A DNA stretch of 64,000 bases from NCBI RefSeq assembly GCF_000418325.1, contig NC_021658.1:1674001-1738000 (forward strand), in the 5' to 3' direction. Made by a program: the position numbers and the translations under genes. This stretch comes from Sorangium cellulosum So0157-2 (GTDB taxonomy: Bacteria; Myxococcota_A; Polyangia; Polyangiales; Polyangiaceae). Below, piece after piece: positions 49,913 through 59,900 of this stretch (position 1 is the stretch's first letter; the number at the start of each line of letters is the position of its first letter). The notes under the pieces were generated by a model that saw only the letters and a list, made by a program, of their open reading frames with translations, was not told the origin of the DNA and did no database searches.

Positions 49913-52007
49913 TCAGAAATTCGGCTCGTCGCCGAACGGCATCTTTTCCCCGTTCCGGGGCGGGGCCGGCCTGGCGGGCGCGGGGGCGCGCCCGCGCGAG
50001 GGCATCGGGTAGATGTCCTCCTCCTCGTCCGGGTAGATGCCCCTCTCCTCGTCGCGCCCCTTCGACTTCGACGTGAACAGCCAGTCCCACGGGCGCCGCG
50101 CCGGCGCCTGCGCCGCCCCCGCGACCGGACGCGCCCGTGGCGGCGGCGCGCTCGCCCGCGGCGGCGCGCTCGCCCGCGGCGGCGCGCTCGCCCGCGGCGG
50201 CGCGCTCGCCCGCGGCGGCGCGCTCGCCCGCGGCGGCGCGCTCGCCCGCGGCGCCGCGCTCGGTCCGGACGCCATCCCCCCGGAGTCGGCGCCGGGGGAC
50301 GGTGCGGTCTCGGGCGCCTCGACCTCGGGGGGGCCGGCCGCGCGCGCGGGCGCGCCGGTCTCGACCAGGTGCGCGGGCGCATCGGCCTGCGCTGCGCGTG
50401 CGTCGCGTGCGTCGCGTGCGTCGCGTGCGTCGCGTGCGTCGCGTGCGTCCAGCGATGTCCCGGTCCCGCGCGCGCCGCTGGGCGAGGGCTCCGCCCGCAC
50501 CGTCCCGGCGGCCGCGCTCGAGGTGGGGCGCGCGGGCGCCGCCGGCGCAAACCTGCCGGCGGCCGCGCCCCCGCCGGCGGGCGCCGCCTCCGCGGGTCGC
50601 TCGCGGCGCGCATGGAGGTACAGCGCGGTCACGGCGCCCGAGATCGGCATCGCCAGCACCGCCGCGGCGACGCAGCGGCGCAGGAGCTGCGCTCGCCAGC
50701 GCCGGTCGGCGACGCGGTCCGTCAACGGCAGCCCGGCCGTCGAGCCGCTCGCCCCCTGGCCGCCCGGCGACGATCGCACCGTGAGAGGCCCGGGGGTCAC
50801 GAGCAGCGGCCAGCCCGGGTCGCCCGCCGCCGCCGCGCTCGGCGGCGGATGCGACGGAGGCGCCGGAGGCTGCGCCGGCCGCGCCGCCGGCGTCGCGCCC
50901 TCCTCGCGCGCCCCGCTCCCGCCGAGCTCGGCCGAGGCCGCGGGACCATGGAGGATCACCCGGCTCTCGTCGGGCCTCGGCGCCGTGAGCAGCCGCTCGG
51001 GCGACTGCGGCGCGTGGTGCTCCCGCCGGGACCCCGGCTGCCCCGGCCATGCCGTGTCCGGGCCCCCGGCGAGCCGGCCGGCGCGCACGTCCGACTGGTA
51101 GCGCTCCCGGAGCTCGCGGAGCGCGCTCGCCGCGGCGCCGGCGTGCCGGAAGCGCGCGGCCGGGTCCTTCGCCATCCCGAGCTGGAACACCGGCCAGAAG
51201 TACGCCGGGATCCAACGGCGCGACCTCGTGCAGCGGCCTGGGCAGCCACAGGAGGTGCGCCGTCACGAGCTGCTTCTCGTTCGGGAACTCCGAGAGGCCG
51301 CGGCCCGCCGCGAACACGTAGCGCCCGGCCAGGATCTCGTAGAGCACGAGCATCAGCGCGTACACGTCGCTCGCCGGCGTGCACGGATCGCCGTAGCACT
51401 CCTCCGGCGCCATGTACGCCGTCGTGCCGAACCGCTGGCCCGGCTGCGTGCTCGGCAGGCCGTCGACATGCACCTTCGCGATGTTCAGGTCGAGCAGCTT
51501 GATGTCGCCGTGCCGGTCGACGAACACGTTCTCCGGTTTCACGTCGCGGTGCACGATCCCGAGGTCGTGCGCCGCCGCGAGGCCGTCGGCGATCTCAATC
51601 CCGATGTGGAGCGCCCGCGCGATCGGCAGCGGCGACTCCACCTGGCAGATCCGGCGCAGCGACTGGCCCTCGAGCAGCTCCATGGCGATCCAGACCGTGC
51701 CGTCAGGCAGCATGTTGGCGCTGTGCACGGCGACGATGTTCTTGTGCCGCAGCCGGCAGAGCGCGATGGCCTCCTTGCGGGCGCGCTCGCGCACCTGCTC
51801 GGAGCCGGCGTGGTGGGGGAGCAGCAGCTTGAGCGCGACCCGCCGTTGCGTGAACTCGTCGACCGCCTCGTAGACGGCGCCGAGGCCGCCCCAGCCGAGC
51901 ATCCGCACGAGCCTGTGGCCCGCGACGACGCTGCCCGGAAGATAGGGAGCCGGGGGCGAAGGCGCCCCGGCAGGGTCGTCCGCAGCGCTGTGCTCGCCCT
52001 GGCTCAT
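49913..52007 (-). CDS. Ser/Thr protein kinase with repeat-rich tail (frameshifted)
   Basis: The kinase domain (about 25-300) has [25 protein letters not shown], and LLDLNIAK where DFG is expected (DLN), then YMAPEE. At 51212 the frame shifts by one base: [11 protein letters not shown] in the first frame becomes [20 protein letters not shown] if one base of GGATCC is removed. The second part has a TM helix ([20 protein letters not shown]), DAR repeats (9 bp) and ASAPPR repeats (18 bp), ending [10 protein letters not shown]; about 697 residues in all. The ATG overlaps the TGA of the upstream TM protein. It is second in the kinase-sigma-PEGA run. Confidence 0.8.
50143..50270. repeat. 18-bp coding minisatellite, 6-7 copies
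   Basis: The unit GGCGCGCTCGCCCGCGGC encodes (ASAPPR)n in the tail of the kinase on the minus strand. A separate 9-bp repeat (GCGTCGCGT, about six copies) at 50398-50452 encodes (DAR)n. Confidence 0.85.
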
Positions 52008-52501
52008 CCCACCCACCACCGCATCAAGAGTGCGGCGACCATACCAAAGAACGCCGCGATCGACGCGACGATGAGCCAGCTCACCGCCAGCTGACGGAAG
52101 TGCGGGGCGACCGCCCGCACGCGCGGCGGCGACTCCGCCCTCGAGGGGCGCGGCGCCCGGCGGACCGGCGGACAAAGCACCTCGATCACGATGGGTTGCG
52201 TGGCGACCTGCGGCGCGATCGGAGCGGGCGGCAACGGAGCGGTCGCCACCGGAGCGGTCGCCACGAGAGCGGTCGCCACGGGAGCGGTCGCCACCGGAGC
52301 GGTCGCCGGCCGAGGCGGCGGCCAGGGAAGCGCCGATCGCGGCGTGAAACCGGCGAACAGCGGCTCGGTGACCAGCGGGGCTGGAGGCGCGGCGCCGCGA
52401 GCCACCGGCTCGGTGACGCGGTCGTCGGCCGGGGCGCGCCCGTCGACCGGCACGGTCGCGAGGTGGTGTTCGATCGAGCTGCGGGCGGCTGTCGCGGCCA
52501 T
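52004..52501 (-). CDS. Pro/Ala-rich protein with one C-terminal TM helix
   Basis: The 165-residue product is mostly disordered, with five 15-bp repeats coding VATAP (52235-52310), a basic stretch (RRAPRPSRAESPPRVRAV) and a single TM helix (VSWLIVASIAAFFGMVAALLM) at the very end, like a tail-anchored protein. Its stop overlaps the kinase start (ATGA), so it leads the kinase-sigma operon. Function unknown; it could position the kinase at the membrane. Confidence 0.65.
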   Translation of the reverse strand: MAATAARSSIEHHLATVPVDGRAPADDRVTEPVARGAAPPAPLVTEPLFAGFTPRSALPWPPPRPATAPVATAPVATALVATAPVATAPLPPAPIAPQVATQPIVIEVLCPPVRRAPRPSRAESPPRVRAVAPHFRQLAVSWLIVASIAAFFGMVAALLMRWWVG

Positions 52502-53014
52502 GTTCCTCGTCGGAGCACGCGCGGACAGGACGGCAGCCGAAGCACCTCCGGCCCAGGCACGGGCGAAGGCGGTGGCCGTCCTCCTCGCGTTCGCGCGGAT
52601 CTATCGACGTGGAGGCGTGGCTTTCTCAAGAAATGGATCGATCGCTGGAACCATCGGCGACCAGGCGCCGGGCGCTCGGACGCCATCCGGACACGCGGCC
52701 CGTCATCCGGACATGCCCCCCGGCCATCCGGACGCGGCCCCCGGCCATCCGGACGCGCCCCCCGGCCATCGGGACACGCGGCCCGTCATCCGGACACGCG
52801 GCCCGTCATCCGGACACGCGGCCCGCCATCCGGACGCGCCCCCGGGCGTTCCGCATACCGCCGCTCTACCTCATCGCTCCGGATGTCCCCCGCGCGCGTC
52901 CGGACCAGCCCCTTTCGTGCTGGATGCTGGACATCGCCGCGAGCGAGCTCATCCTTGCCGCTTCGCGCCGCGCCGGAGAGGCGCGGACGCAGGAGGAGGG
53001 AACAAGCAATCGCC
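52502..53014. other. 513-bp divergent intergenic region
   Basis: The region separates the minus-strand kinase operon from the plus-strand gene at 53015. It holds the tandem repeats at 52684-52850; I see no gene on either strand. Confidence 0.5.
52684..52850. repeat. 20-21-bp noncoding tandem repeat, about 8 copies
   Basis: CATCCGGACRCGSCCC recurs about eight times with 20-21-base spacing (for example CATCCGGACACGCGGCCCGT). The unit is not a multiple of three and no frame is conserved, unlike the coding minisatellites elsewhere in the window. Confidence 0.85.
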
Positions 53015-53902
53015 ATGGCAAAGCAGGGAAAGGACTACGATCGCTGGGTCAAGGCCGCCGCCGAGACGGGGCGGACCGACAACCCGCTGAAGGTGCCGTA
53101 CGACGTCGCCGTGCGCGAGGCGGTCGCCGCCGCGGCGTTCGTGGAGAAGTACTGGGAGCCCGACGGCGATCGCCCCGGCCTCAAGCGGGTCAAGAACCGG
53201 CTGCCCGCGTCGACCAGCGAGGATCTGCTCTCCATCGTCCACGCCGTGCAGGAGGCGCAGACGCGGCTGCTCCTCATCGTCGATCCCGCGGTCACCGATG
53301 CCGGAGAGCGCGCCCGGTTCGTCGTCGATGAGCTCGAGTCGGCGCTCGAGTTCCTGCTGGATGACGACGTCGACGAGCCCGCCGACGCGCAGCTCGCGCG
53401 CATCAAGGAGTTCCACGCGCAGGACGGCCAGCGCTCCAGCGCCCTCTCCCAGGCGCTCCGCGATTACGCAGGGCTGGCGGAGGCGCTCAAGGACCGCCTG
53501 GTCGAGGCGGACGAGGAGTTCGACGTGCGCCTCATCGCCGAGGCCAGGAAGCTCGCGGAGGATCTGCAACGGCGAGCGATGGAAACGGTCCCCGAAGGCG
53601 TCGCCTCGGCCGCCGCGGCCACGATCCGCAACCAGATGCTGCACCTCATGGTGGACCGCGTCGCCGCCATCCGGAAGACAGCAGCGCACGTCTTCCGGCG
53701 TCACCCCGAGATCGTCCGCGAGGTCACCAGCGCCTACGAGCGGCGCCGGCGCGTGGCGGCGCGGCGCGAGAAGGCCCGCAAGGCCGCCGAGGCCGGACCG
53801 GCCGACGGCAAGCCTGCGACGGCGCCGGCGCCCGCGGCGCCCTCGCCCGCGGCGTCCGCGCCCGCGGCCGCCTCGCCATCGGCCGGCGCTCGGCCCTCGT
53901 AA
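53015..53902 (+). CDS. Helical hypothetical protein with Ala/Pro-rich tail
   Basis: The 295-residue protein starts MAKQGKDYDRWVKAAAETGR and is predicted mostly alpha-helical and charged (LLSIVHAVQEAQTRLLLIVD, RIKEFHAQDGQRSSALSQAL, RLIAEARKLAEDLQRRAMETV), with a Lys/Arg stretch (RRRRVAARREKARKAAEAG) and an Ala/Pro tail. No signal, TM segment or known motif. An AGGAGGAGGG lies about 14 bases upstream of the ATG. It precedes the kinase at 54102 by 199 bases. Confidence 0.75.
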   Translation: MAKQGKDYDRWVKAAAETGRTDNPLKVPYDVAVREAVAAAAFVEKYWEPDGDRPGLKRVKNRLPASTSEDLLSIVHAVQEAQTRLLLIVDPAVTDAGERARFVVDELESALEFLLDDDVDEPADAQLARIKEFHAQDGQRSSALSQALRDYAGLAEALKDRLVEADEEFDVRLIAEARKLAEDLQRRAMETVPEGVASAAAATIRNQMLHLMVDRVAAIRKTAAHVFRRHPEIVREVTSAYERRRRVAARREKARKAAEAGPADGKPATAPAPAAPSPAASAPAAASPSAGARPS

Positions 53903-54101
53903 TCCCGGCCGGCTCGCCGCCCGCGCGGCACCTCGTCGCATCCCCGGCCGGACTTCCGGCGGGCGGAACGAGCTCCCGTACCAGGGCTCGCCCTGCTCCC
54001 GCCGGGCGCCAAGAAACGGTAAGGCGCACTGCCTGCCCCCCGAAATCCGGAACCTGGCGAGGGCGCGGAGGTGATACGATTTCCCGCCTTCCGGTGGCCG
54101 A

Positions 54102-56927
54102 ATGACCTCACGTGGCGTCATCCCCGAGTCCGTCATCCCTCCTCCCTCGGAGGTCTCGGACGCCCCGGATGAGAAGCAGCGGGCGCGCGCCCGCGTCGGG
54201 ATGACCCTCAAGAACAAGTGGCGGATCGACGCCCTCCTCGGCGTGGGCGGCATGGCGTCGGTGTACGCCGTCACCCACCGGAACGGCTCGCGCGCCGCGC
54301 TGAAGATCCTGCACGCCGAGTTCGCGCGGGACGTCGGCATCCGCGACCGCTTTTTGCGCGAGGGGTACGTCGCCAACAAGATCGATCACCCCGGCCGGGT
54401 CGCGATCCTCGACGACGACATCACCGAGCAGGACGAGCCGTTCCTCGTGATGGAGCTGCTCGACGGCGAGACCGTGCAGCAGCTCTGGAAGCGCAAGAGC
54501 CGGAAGCTCCCCGTCGCCGAGGCGCTCTGGATCGCCGGGGAGGTGCTCAAGACGCTGGAGAGCTTCCACGGCGAGGGCATCGTCCACCGCGACCTGAAGC
54601 CCGCGAACATCTTCATCACGAAGGACAACGTGGTGAAGCTGCTCGACTTCGGCGTGGCCAGGCTGCGCGGCGCGCCCGGCGACAAGACCAAGGCAGGCAC
54701 GGCGCTCGGGACCCCGTCGTTCATGGCGCCGGAGCAGGCGATGGGGCTGACCGAGGGGGTCGACGGGCGGGCGGACCTCTTCTCGATCGGCGCGACCCTG
54801 TACGCCGTGCTCAGCGGGCAGCGCCTGCACCAGGGCCGCTCGGACAACGAGGCGTTCATCCTCGCCGCGACGACGCCGGCCCCGTCGCTCGCGCGGATCG
54901 CGCCCGAGCTGCCCGCCTCGGTCATCGGCCTCGTCGACAAGGCGCTCGCCTGGGATCGCCGCAACCGCTTCGACTCGGCCGAGCAGATGCGGCAGGAGGT
55001 GCTGCGCGTCCTCGAGGAGATCGGCGCGTCCGTCCCGCGCCGCCCCGCGCCGCCGAGCACGGGGCGCCCCCCGCCGGACGAGTCCCCCACGGCCGTCGGG
55101 ATGCGGCCGCCGGCGGAGCCCGCGCCCCAGGAAGAGCCGGGGGACGCGGAGCCGGACGACCCCGCGGTCACGCGCCTCACCGAGGTGTTCCGCCGCCTGG
55201 AGCGGCTGCTCCCGGCGGTGCGCCACTACGGCTGGACCCACCCGGACGCCGACAACAAGCTCCGCGCGACCTTCCAGGCGATCGTGGAGGCGCTGCGCGC
55301 GGACGGGGGCCTCGTCCACTGGGCGCTGACGCCCTACGCCTTCGAGCACCGCCGGCGGACGGTGTGGGAGCCGCAGCACCCGCTCGATCTCGTCCCGTAC
55401 AACCTCTTCGCGGCCGGCGTGCGGCGCGTGCAGCTGCTCCCGGGCATCACCGAGGAAGAGCTGCGCGCCTTCTGCGAGGTGCTGCTGCTCGATCCGCTGC
55501 GCGACCTCGCCCCCGAGGACGACGTCGCGGCGGCCCTGTGGGAGCGCCGCCTCGAGCACGTGCGCTACGACGTCGTGAGCGTCTTCGCCGAGGGGGACGC
55601 GGCCGATCGCGAGCAGTTCTGGCACGAGGCCGACGACGTCGAGAGCATGGCCCGGCGCGCCGCCGAGGAGCGGGCGAACCGCGCCGAGGCGGCCGCGATG
55701 GTGATCGACACCGACGCGGCCGCGCTGCGGGCGGCGCGCCGCGCCGCGAGCGCGCTCGCGCTCGACCCGGTCGCGCAGCGCGCGCTCGGCACGCAGCTCG
55801 TGCTCAGCCCGGATCGCTGGAGCGAGCGCTTCGTCGAGATCGTGGCGGACGCCTTCCTGAACGCGAAGCGCTACCAGGACGTCGCGCTCGTCACCGAGCC
55901 GATGGCCGCCTCGGCGCGCGATCTCATCCTCGCGCGCCGCTTCGACGTGCTCTTCGGCATGCACGACGCGCTGGAGAAGGCGCTCGACGCGCTCGCGCCC
56001 AGGCAGCAGGGCGGCGCGCTCGCGACGGAGCTCGCCCGGGGCATGTTCCCGCCCGACACGATGCGGCTGCTCCTCCGCGAGGCGACGCGCGTCGTCGCGC
56101 CGGGCGCCCCCGGCGCCGCGGCGCCGCCCGCGCCCGTGGACCTCGATCTCGTCGCGCAGCGCCTCGCGCCCATCCTGCACAAGCTCGGCAGCGAAACCCT
56201 GCCGGTCGTCATGGAGGTCGTCGGGCACGTCGGCCACGAGCCCCTGCGCCGCGCGCTCCTCGGCCACCTCGAGCGCACGCTGCCCGGGCACGAGGAGGGG
56301 GTCGTCGACGCGCTCATGACCCTGGATCTCGACGTCGCCCGCCCGATCCTCAAGATGTTCGCCGCGTCGCGGACGCAGGGCGCCCTCGGCGCGCTGAAGC
56401 GCCTCTCCGGGTGCGCGAACGCGGCGCTCCGCTGCGAGGCGATCGCCCACCTCGCGACGAGCCCCGAGCAGATCCGGGACGAGCTGCTCTCGCTCGCCGA
56501 GTCGGCGCCCCCGGAGGTGCGCGTCGCGGCGCTCCGCACGCTGGCGCACCACCAGGTCCGCGCGGCCGGCCCGCTGCTCGTCCGCCGCGTGCAGGACAGC
56601 TCGTTCCACCAGCTCACGCTCGACGAGCGGCGCGAGTTCCTCGGCGCGCTCTACACGCTGAACCCGGCGCGCGGCGAGTCGGTCGCCGTCGAGCTGCTCC
56701 AGCGGCACGGCCTGCTCGCGGACGACGCCGCGGAGCAGACCCGCTGCCTCTCGGCCGAGCTGCTCGGCCGCGAGGCGCGCTCCCAGGAGGCGCTCGACGC
56801 CGCGCTCGCGGCCTCGAAGCGGCGGCCCTGGAACAGCCAGGCGCTGCGCGACGCCGCGAGCGCCGCCGTCGAGGCGATCGCCGGCCGCCTCGGCAAGCGG
56901 ATCTCGACGGTCGGAGATCTCCCGTGA
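54102..56927 (+). CDS. Ser/Thr protein kinase with long helical-repeat C-terminus
   Basis: The 941-residue protein has a kinase domain (about 38-305): GVGGMASVYAV, AALKIL, HRDLKPAN, DFGVAR, FMAPEQ. The remaining 600 residues lack a TM segment and contain HEAT-like helical pairs (AFAAS-type units such as LGALKRLSGCANAALRCEAI, HLATSPEQIRDELLSLAES, EVRVAALRTLAHHQV), suggesting a soluble scaffold. ATG 54102 lies 21 bases after a TACGAT box; no good ribosome binding site. Its stop overlaps the GTG of the next gene (GTGA), so the two products should be made together. Confidence 0.9.
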   Translation: MTSRGVIPESVIPPPSEVSDAPDEKQRARARVGMTLKNKWRIDALLGVGGMASVYAVTHRNGSRAALKILHAEFARDVGIRDRFLREGYVANKIDHPGRVAILDDDITEQDEPFLVMELLDGETVQQLWKRKSRKLPVAEALWIAGEVLKTLESFHGEGIVHRDLKPANIFITKDNVVKLLDFGVARLRGAPGDKTKAGTALGTPSFMAPEQAMGLTEGVDGRADLFSIGATLYAVLSGQRLHQGRSDNEAFILAATTPAPSLARIAPELPASVIGLVDKALAWDRRNRFDSAEQMRQEVLRVLEEIGASVPRRPAPPSTGRPPPDESPTAVGMRPPAEPAPQEEPGDAEPDDPAVTRLTEVFRRLERLLPAVRHYGWTHPDADNKLRATFQAIVEALRADGGLVHWALTPYAFEHRRRTVWEPQHPLDLVPYNLFAAGVRRVQLLPGITEEELRAFCEVLLLDPLRDLAPEDDVAAALWERRLEHVRYDVVSVFAEGDAADREQFWHEADDVESMARRAAEERANRAEAAAMVIDTDAAALRAARRAASALALDPVAQRALGTQLVLSPDRWSERFVEIVADAFLNAKRYQDVALVTEPMAASARDLILARRFDVLFGMHDALEKALDALAPRQQGGALATELARGMFPPDTMRLLLREATRVVAPGAPGAAAPPAPVDLDLVAQRLAPILHKLGSETLPVVMEVVGHVGHEPLRRALLGHLERTLPGHEEGVVDALMTLDLDVARPILKMFAASRTQGALGALKRLSGCANAALRCEAIAHLATSPEQIRDELLSLAESAPPEVRVAALRTLAHHQVRAAGPLLVRRVQDSSFHQLTLDERREFLGALYTLNPARGESVAVELLQRHGLLADDAAEQTRCLSAELLGREARSQEALDAALAASKRRPWNSQALRDAASAAVEAIAGRLGKRISTVGDLP

Positions 56928-59900
56928 CGGCTCCCCAGGTCGACGTCATCAGCCAGAACGTGTCCGAGAACATCCGGCGCGAGCAGGCGCGCGATCTCGC
57001 CGCCAGCGTCGTGCAGGCGCTCTTCCGGCTGGTGAAGCTCTCGACGCTGCACGCCATCGACAACCAGGCCATGGTGCGGCAGGTCGAGGAGACGGTCTCG
57101 CTGGTCCAGGACTTCGGCCAGCGCTCCGGCCACAACGTCTCCATCCTGTTCACCCGCGGCTCGGTCTTCGTCTCCGGGCAGCTCCTCAAGGCGAACCGCG
57201 CCGTCTACGAGGGCGCCCTCGAGCTCGGCGACATCCTGGGCCGCTGCGGCTACTCCGAGATCGGGATCGCGAAGGACGTCCGCGCGAGCGACCTCTACGC
57301 GCTCGCCTCCGCGCTCGCGGAGGCCCTCCGGAGCGCGAGGCCGGCGCTCGCGGACCGCCCGGCGCCGCGCGTCCGCCTGCGCGCCGTCGACGAGGAGGTG
57401 CTCCGCCGCGAGGTGGCCGTCGATCGCGAGGGCGACGAGACGTCGGCGATCGTGCGGACCTACGCGACGGCGATCGTGATCCTCCGCCGGTTCTACGACG
57501 ACCTGCGGCAGGGCCGCTACGTCCTGCGGCAGGGCGTCAAGCGCATCACGCAGCGCCTCGTCGATCTCTCCGCGAACGAGACGCCGGCGTTCCTCGGCGT
57601 CACCGCGCTCCGCAACCAGAACCACGACGACGCCGGGCGCGCGGTGAACACCGCGATCCTGAGCCTCGCGATGGCCCGGCAGATCACGGGCGACGTCGTG
57701 CTCCTGCAGCGGCTCTCGATGGCGGCGCTGCTCTTCGACATCGCGCGGCCGCGGCTCACCGGCGTCGCGCGGAGCGGCGGCGGCGGGCTCGTGCCGCAGC
57801 TGAGCGAGCAGCAGGACGCGGACGTCCCGGCCGGCACGGCGGTCGTGCTGACCGCGCTCGGCCTCGTCAACGAGCCCAGCGTCACGCGCACCGTGGTCGC
57901 CTACGAGGCGCACTGGGTGCGGCGCCAGGCCGCGCTCGGCCCGGTCTACCGCGGCCTGCGCCAGCCGACGCTGCAGGCGCGCATCCTCGCGACCGCCCGC
58001 GCCTTCAACGACCTCCTGACGCCCGCGCCGGGCGAGGCGCCGCTCTCCGCCGACGAGGCGATCGCCAAGCTCGAGCAGGAGGCGACCGATCCGGCGGACC
58101 GCGCGGTGCTGCGGCTGCTCGTCGGCGCGCTCGGCATCTTTCCGACCGGCACGCTCGTGGAGCTCTCGACCGGCGAGGTCGCGCTGGTGGTGCAGACGCC
58201 GGCGCACCCGGCCCGCTACTCGCAGCCGCGCGTCCGGCTGGTCCTCGACGCCTCCGGCGGGCCGATCGGGCGCGCGCTCGAGGTCGATCTCGCCGAGCGG
58301 CCTCGCCAGGGCGAGCCGACGCGGCACATCCGCCGGATCGTCGCGACCAGCGACGACCCCGCCGCCGCGTCGATGCGCGCCCACGCCGCCGTCCAGGAGG
58401 CGCCGCAGGTGTCGCTGAGGACGCCGACGATCCCTGCAGAGCCGCCCGTCCGCTCGGCGCCGGCGCCGGCGTCGCCGCTCGCCAACCTGCGCATGCCGCC
58501 GCCGCAGCCGATCACGCGGCCCTCGTCGCCGACGCTGCCGATGACGAACTCGCCGGCGAGCCGGAGGACGCAGCCGCGGCCCGGCGACGCCGGCCGCGGG
58601 CCCGCCTCGCCGCCCGAGGCCGCGCCGCCGGCGCCGGTCGACGACGGCGGCGCGGAGGCCAGGATGCTCGCGGATCTGCCGCCGGCGCCGTCCGGCAGGC
58701 TCTCGCCCACGTTGCGGCCCGGGCGCACCACCGCGCGCTGGCCGGATCCACCGCAGCCGCAGGAGCCCGCCGCGCCGGCGGACCCGTACCCGCCCCCGCA
58801 GGGCGTTCACGGAGAGGAGTCGTGGTCGGTGCAGACAGACAGCGATCCGGACGAGGTCCCCGAGGAGAGCGCGCGGCCGGCCGCGCTGCGCGCCCGCGGC
58901 TGGGGAGAGCAGCCATCGCGGCGCGATCCGGTGTCGGAGCTGCCGCCCTCGGCGATGGCCGGCCCCATCGCCGTGCTGTCGCTGCCGGGCGAGCCGCCGA
59001 CCGCGGAGGGCGCGCTCGCGCGCACGCCGCTCGTCCACCTGCTCGTGTACATGCTCGACCGGCGCCTCACCGGCACCGCGTGCTTCATCGACCCTCAGGG
59101 CGTCCGCCACGGCATCTTCTTCAGCGACGGCGTGCCGGCGAAGATCTGGACCGGGACGATCGTCGCCCCGCTCGACCGGGTGATCCTCGAGCTCGGCCTC
59201 CTCGACGAGGCGACCCTCCGGGAGACGCTCCGGGACATCACGAAGCGGCGGGTGCTGCACGGCCGGCTGCTCGTCTCCCGGGGCCTGCTCGACCGGGAGA
59301 CGGTCTTCGGCGTGCTGCGCGAGCAGCTCGTGCGCAAGCTGGTCGCGCTCTACGATCTCCCGCCCGAGACGCGCTACGCCTACTACGACGGCCAGAACCT
59401 GCTGTCGTCCTACGGCGGCCCGGAGCTCATCGGGTGCGAGCCGCTCGCGGTGATCATGGCGGGCGTCCGGCTCCACGCCGACGATCCGCTGATCGACGCG
59501 ACCCTCGACCGGATCCAGAGCCGGCAGCTCGGCCTCCACGTCGAGGCCGAGATGAAGCGGTTCCAGCTCCACCGCGACGAGGCGGCCGTCGTCGACCTCC
59601 TGCGCACGCGGCGCATGACGCTCGCCGAGCTCGTCGGGGCCGGCGTCGCGCAGGAGCGCGTCGTGCGGCTGACGATCTACGCGCTCGCGATCACGCGGCA
59701 CCTCGATCTCGGCGCGCCGGGCCGGCGCCCGGTCGGGCTCGGCGCGCCCGCCGGCTCCGGCCGGGAGCGGTCCGCCAGCGCCGCCCCGGCCGACGCGGGC
59801 CAGGCCCAGCGCGAGCCGGCCGGCGCGGCGGCGCGGTCGCCGCGCCCTGCCACGGGCTCGGCGGCGCCCGCGCCGCGCGCGGCGCGCGGCGAGGCCGATG

